DNA of 64,000 bases, from positions 1,364,001 through 1,428,000 of the forward strand of contig NZ_CP078089.1 of the NCBI RefSeq assembly GCF_022701195.1, read 5' to 3'. The notes beneath the pieces were generated by a model. It saw only the letters and a program-made list of their open reading frames with translations, did not search any database and had not been told where the DNA came from. This document shows, piece by piece, positions 61,701-64,000 of the stretch; position 1 is the stretch's first letter; every line of letters starts with the position of its first letter. Source of the DNA: Allobaculum mucilyticum (GTDB lineage: Bacteria > Bacillota_I > Bacilli_A > Erysipelotrichales > Erysipelotrichaceae). The position numbers and the translations under genes are program-made.

Positions 61701-64000
61701 ACGGCGCGGACTGGCCGGATCAGTCTGTACGTTGACAATCCGGCAGGTGCCTGTGGCGGACAGTCCGCTTCCGGTCACAAACGCATCCACAAATTCAGAA
61801 TCTTCCGGCAGCGTTTCAACGAATGTGAAATCGCCGGTGTAATGGCTGCGGTAGCCGCCATCTTCTGCAGCGCGGCAGTTGTTGACGATAGTCCAGTGCG
61901 AATAATAGCTGTTCTCTCTCAGGGAGATGCTTCCGCCAGTGCCGTAGCGTTCGTTGAACAGCGAACTCCACTGTTCATCCGAAATGGCACCGATAATTGC
62001 GTCCTGATCTTTATTGCGGCTTACTGCAATGACGGAACTATCCTTCCAGACAAAGCCAGCGGACCAGAATTTGTATGTCGTATTGGTATGACGCCAGACT
62101 AGGCCAGCCTTGTCGACAAGTTCTGTTTCGTCCTGATCTTTGTATTTCGAAGTAAAGCCGTTGGCGAAATGGTTGTTGGTTGCTTTCGGACCGGAACCGA
62201 ATTCATCGCCTTTTAAGAACGGCTGTTCTCTTTCAGAAGCGGCCTGGATCAGCAGATACAGATACTTCTGTTCGCCGTTTTCCTTGAGATTGACGCCCTT
62301 GTTGAATGTGATATTCAGTTTCTGATCGCCATCAAGTGCAGTCGAATAGTAAGAAGAATCGAGCCGCTGACCATTTGCGCCCAGCGTGCTGAGCAGCTGA
62401 TCATAGGTGATCTTGGCATAGCCGCTCGAGCCGGCATTGATCTGCTCAAGGTTTTTGCCAAACAGCTCGCCGGCTTTGTATGCGCCGATCAGCGAATCTT
62501 CATAGAGAATCTGACCTGTTCCGCCGGATACAACGCCTTCTGAACTGCCGGAACTTACGCCGCTGTCTTTGATGATGTCGGTGAAGGTCATCTGCTCAGG
62601 GATCGAGCTGGCATCAATCTGAACCAGCCAGATGACACGGCCGTTTTCCCATTTCGTGCCTTTGTCCTGTTCCTGTTCAAGAACCATGACACCGGCTTTT
62701 TTCGCGCCAAGATGAGATTCGCCGCTCTGTGTAACCGTAACGGAGGACTTCATGCTTACATTGCGAATTTCACCGGCGACACCAAAGGTGTAGTCTGCCA
62801 TGACGTCATTTTTGACCAGAACCGGAATGAGCAGTTCATCCGCATTAACCGGTTTTGTGTAGTAGGCCAGACGGTAAGCATAGTAAGGTGCTTCGCTTTT
62901 TGCATGATCCGAAACAGCCGCATAGTTCTGCGGGGTAAAGCTGAATTCTGTTGCATCTTCCGGTGCCTTGATAAAGAACGTGCGTACCGGAGAAGCCGTA
63001 TCGGAATAGACAAAACCGTCATTAGGCATGACGTCGACACGGATGTAGCCGGTGTATGCCATATGAAGGTTGTCTGTTTTTCCGTTTTCCGAAAGCTGGT
63101 CACTCATTGTGGCGGAATCCACATTAATCAGACCGCCCTGGTTTGTGGTCACTGTATAGGCAACTGCGCCTCTTGGAACCGTAAATGAAGATGTACCTGC
63201 AGCTGCAGAACCGTCAGCATTATAGATGGCGTATGCGCCAGCCATGGAAATCTCTGTATCGGACTGAACGGTACTGCCGGTTGTTTTGTGCAGCAGTTTT
63301 GCCTGGCTCATCTGCATGAAGGAGTAGTTCGAGCCTTTTTCAAAGCTGTAGCCCTGACCATTATCATTTTCGGTAATTCGACGGGTGCAGGCATAGTTGC
63401 CAAGCTGGACATCTTCCCGTCCATCCGCCGCAAGAGCCAGGAAGAGTTCCTGATCAATGACGATGGAATACTTCAGCGTTTTTGACTGACCCGGCAGGAA
63501 GTCGCCCAGGAAGAAACGGTAGCCTTTCTTCTTCCGGTTATTGCCGATTTCACTGTCGTTGCGGATTTCCTGCATGCCGCGATCTGTTGTTCCGTTGCTG
63601 CCTGTAAATTCGTTAAGCATATCGTGGATGTTCTCTTCCGACAGAACTGCACCATCCAGTTTTACGCTGTCATGATCAAGAGAAATGTATTTGAGATATT
63701 CTGCGTACCGGCTCGATGAACTGTTTGCTTCCTCATACAGGGAAAGCTCGTCATCCAGCCAGAAGTCGGCATAGGGATACGAGGAATGCTCAGAAAGAGA
63801 AACCGCGATCGTGTAGTCGATCCGCAGGTTTCCATCAGGAAGCGTCACAGGACGAGCTGCCGTTTTATTGATATTCGGTTCTGCGTTCAGAACATTAGCC
63901 ACAACATCCTGACTTTTCTTCACCGAACCGATCCAGGCGCTTGCTTCGTTCTTTGTCGTAAACTGACCGCCCTGAAGCTGATCCGTTTTTGCCTGAACCT
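58722..64000 (-). CDS. Large LPRTG-anchored surface protein with pilin-like repeats (5' truncated)
   Basis: The frame is open from the window edge (first full codon at 63998), giving 1,758 visible residues; the signal peptide lies outside. The first 1,050 residues are beta-rich adhesin-type sequence. Next is a SpaA/Cna-B-like domain (FKLTKFDGSDASNRLPGASY ... GLVETKAPEGY), the kind that forms Lys-Asn isopeptide bonds with Glu help. Five repeats of about 120 residues follow (about 60690 down to 58850), each opening like IEKTFTETPAPGTYTFGVYE, with YYVYELD in the middle and ITN near the end. The C terminus is a sortase signal: LPRTG (58835-58821), a hydrophobic helix (WIYGAGILALLGAAAVF) and KRRR. 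It is probably covalently attached to the wall and used for adhesion. Confidence 0.88.
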   Translation of the reverse strand, partial: VQAKTDQLQGGQFTTKNEASAWIGSVKKSQDVVANVLNAEPNINKTAARPVTLPDGNLRIDYTIAVSLSEHSSYPYADFWLDDELSLYEEANSSSSRYAEYLKYISLDHDSVKLDGAVLSEENIHDMLNEFTGSNGTTDRGMQEIRNDSEIGNNRKKKGYRFFLGDFLPGQSKTLKYSIVIDQELFLALAADGREDVQLGNYACTRRITENDNGQGYSFEKGSNYSFMQMSQAKLLHKTTGSTVQSDTEISMAGAYAIYNADGSAAAGTSSFTVPRGAVAYTVTTNQGGLINVDSATMSDQLSENGKTDNLHMAYTGYIRVDVMPNDGFVYSDTASPVRTFFIKAPEDATEFSFTPQNYAAVSDHAKSEAPYYAYRLAYYTKPVNADELLIPVLVKNDVMADYTFGVAGEIRNVSMKSSVTVTQSGESHLGAKKAGVMVLEQEQDKGTKWENGRVIWLVQIDASSIPEQMTFTDIIKDSGVSSGSSEGVVSGGTGQILYEDSLIGAYKAGELFGKNLEQINAGSSGYAKITYDQLLSTLGANGQRLDSSYYSTALDGDQKLNITFNKGVNLKENGEQKYLYLLIQAASEREQPFLKGDEFGSGPKATNNHFANGFTSKYKDQDETELVDKAGLVWRHTNTTYKFWSAGFVWKDSSVIAVSRNKDQDAIIGAISDEQWSSLFNERYGTGGSISLRENSYYSHWTIVNNCRAAEDGGYRSHYTGDFTFVETLPEDSEFVDAFVTGSGLSATGTCRIVNVQTDPASPRRVVITVRSDNEDQFNLHIVTRYTGDWAELIANSDTPIEETNFVEVYNNGSQIGEAKADHDLIVDGVLSKESVKTEGDASLNGTGSLDYEIRLNEAGVDLIEGGDTLTLTDSFDRNALEILLDTIKVVNSTTDEIISAGVSITDAEGNATRVLQIGPVPDDQPITITYTARLSGKPGDSVTVSNSVSWTGTGKSAAEREDQTHYNFQLSAIASGAIQHFKLTKFDGSDASNRLPGASYALYRYDFKDGKIQSELVHEWTTDKDGVIANSDSDHPLEKDIVYGLVETKAPEGYQTETEAHYFLFTSPNTDTAGITEKFSTLTQSILFVPGGNLAEIQAIDFPNPVKLTIHKTFTDTPAPGTYRFGLYEEAWSEGSSIRPVSTAQLVVASGSEEKEASLEFEGLSRTKTYFIYELDETGTPVLNNETLQIGGVSYTVSYPDGNTVSMGNAQNDNVSLHITNAAPASLIIEKSFVPSVRAGRYSFGVFTEPYGEGKTMTPVATAELVVDADGGNTQSVTITGLALDTDYYVYELDSRGQPVPAGATVSTDQDSFVVTYPGGAKITTPSAGDEVHTVRFALTNTLAPVRLQIHKTFSDKPKPGTYRFGLYENEWNAEQPVQPQKTADLHIEEGSAAADSTEAVVEFDDLDKDAAYFVYELDSNGNPVLNGSQADFDSGIYMVTYPDGNAVDLSNASPESGNTISFAITNTEVIPVHLRIEKTFTETPAPGTYSFGVYENEWNTQQPADPVQKAELVIAENTQNTEASVEIEGLKANHTYYVYELDPKTGLPAEDGSAVKVGNTEYRVTYPDGNAVELSSATSDHTVSFAITNSAVIPVGLRIEKTFTETPAPGTYTFGVYEAEWNAEQPIEPVQKAELVIAEDTQDTEAFVEIGGLEPDRTYYVYELDPKTGLPAADGSVLEVGGTDYRVFYPAGNEAEPSETDPDSHTLSIPVKNAAVKPLPRTGDSGTDWIYGAGILALLGAAAVFEQKRRRLTQK

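Overview
The window looks like a chromosomal segment of a Bacillota (Firmicutes) bacterium. The class Erysipelotrichia is my best guess, but it is an inference. Supporting signs are strong AAAGGAGG-type ribosome binding sites, an HrcA/CIRCE-controlled hrcA-grpE-dnaK operon, ComEA/ComEC competence genes, a sortase-anchored LPRTG surface protein, PRD-type PTS regulation and many intrinsic terminators. TGA is used as a normal stop codon. I saw no rRNA, tRNA or CRISPR array.

Layout. 1-3.6 kb: the 3' part of an ABCG-type exporter, a Pro/Glu-rich FHA-domain protein, a small unknown protein and a zinc-ribbon protein, all on the plus strand. 4.0-7.6 kb: an IS1182-family element that landed on the start codon of a secreted DUF5648-type gene and was itself split by an IS4-family element. 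The secreted gene (7.6-9.1 kb) also carries an in-frame TGA. 9.2-12.3 kb, minus strand: a GltD-like flavin/Fe-S oxidoreductase and a zinc-ribbon membrane protein with a C-type-lectin-like end. 12.9-19.1 kb, minus strand: a chaperone block (zinc-less DnaJ paralogue, DnaJ, DnaK, GrpE, HrcA) with a CIRCE operator and promoter. 19.3-22.7 kb: YfiH, a TetR regulator, a DUF308 membrane protein, an orphan RelB/DinJ antitoxin and an HxlR regulator. 22.9-25.2 kb: lon. 25.4-29.3 kb: two more IS4-family elements around a small HTH gene. 29.4-30.9 kb: a GH77 4-alpha-glucanotransferase homologue lacking the nucleophile Asp.

31.1-38.3 kb is an aromatic amino acid locus. pheA and an aminotransferase run leftward; aroB, aroC, aroA and tyrA run rightward. 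Together they cover four shikimate/chorismate steps and both branches to Phe and Tyr. 38.4-43.2 kb: an EamA transporter, ftsH and a membrane-anchored C39-like peptidase. 43.3-45.9 kb: comEC and comEA (minus). 46.1-47.9 kb: a decayed IS4-family element. 48-50.7 kb: a zinc-ribbon membrane protein, a lipoprotein, fragments of comEA and of a serine recombinase, and a second DUF5648 protein. 50.7-51.7 kb is non-coding, with an orphan terminator and a possible structured RNA. 51.7-58.2 kb: a hexitol-type PTS operon (EIICB with two EIIB domains, MtlR-type activator, EIIA, PfkB kinase, sorbose-1-phosphate-reductase-like dehydrogenase). 58.7-64 kb: the 3' part of a very large LPRTG surface protein with five repeats.

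The strongest leads are the layered insertions at 4.0-9.1 kb, the shared hairpin architecture of the IS4 copies, the MalQ homologue with Val in place of its nucleophile, the tandem EIIB domains and unusual enzyme set of the hexitol operon, and the comEA/recombinase fragment junction at 49.5 kb. I did not find a system I would call clearly new.
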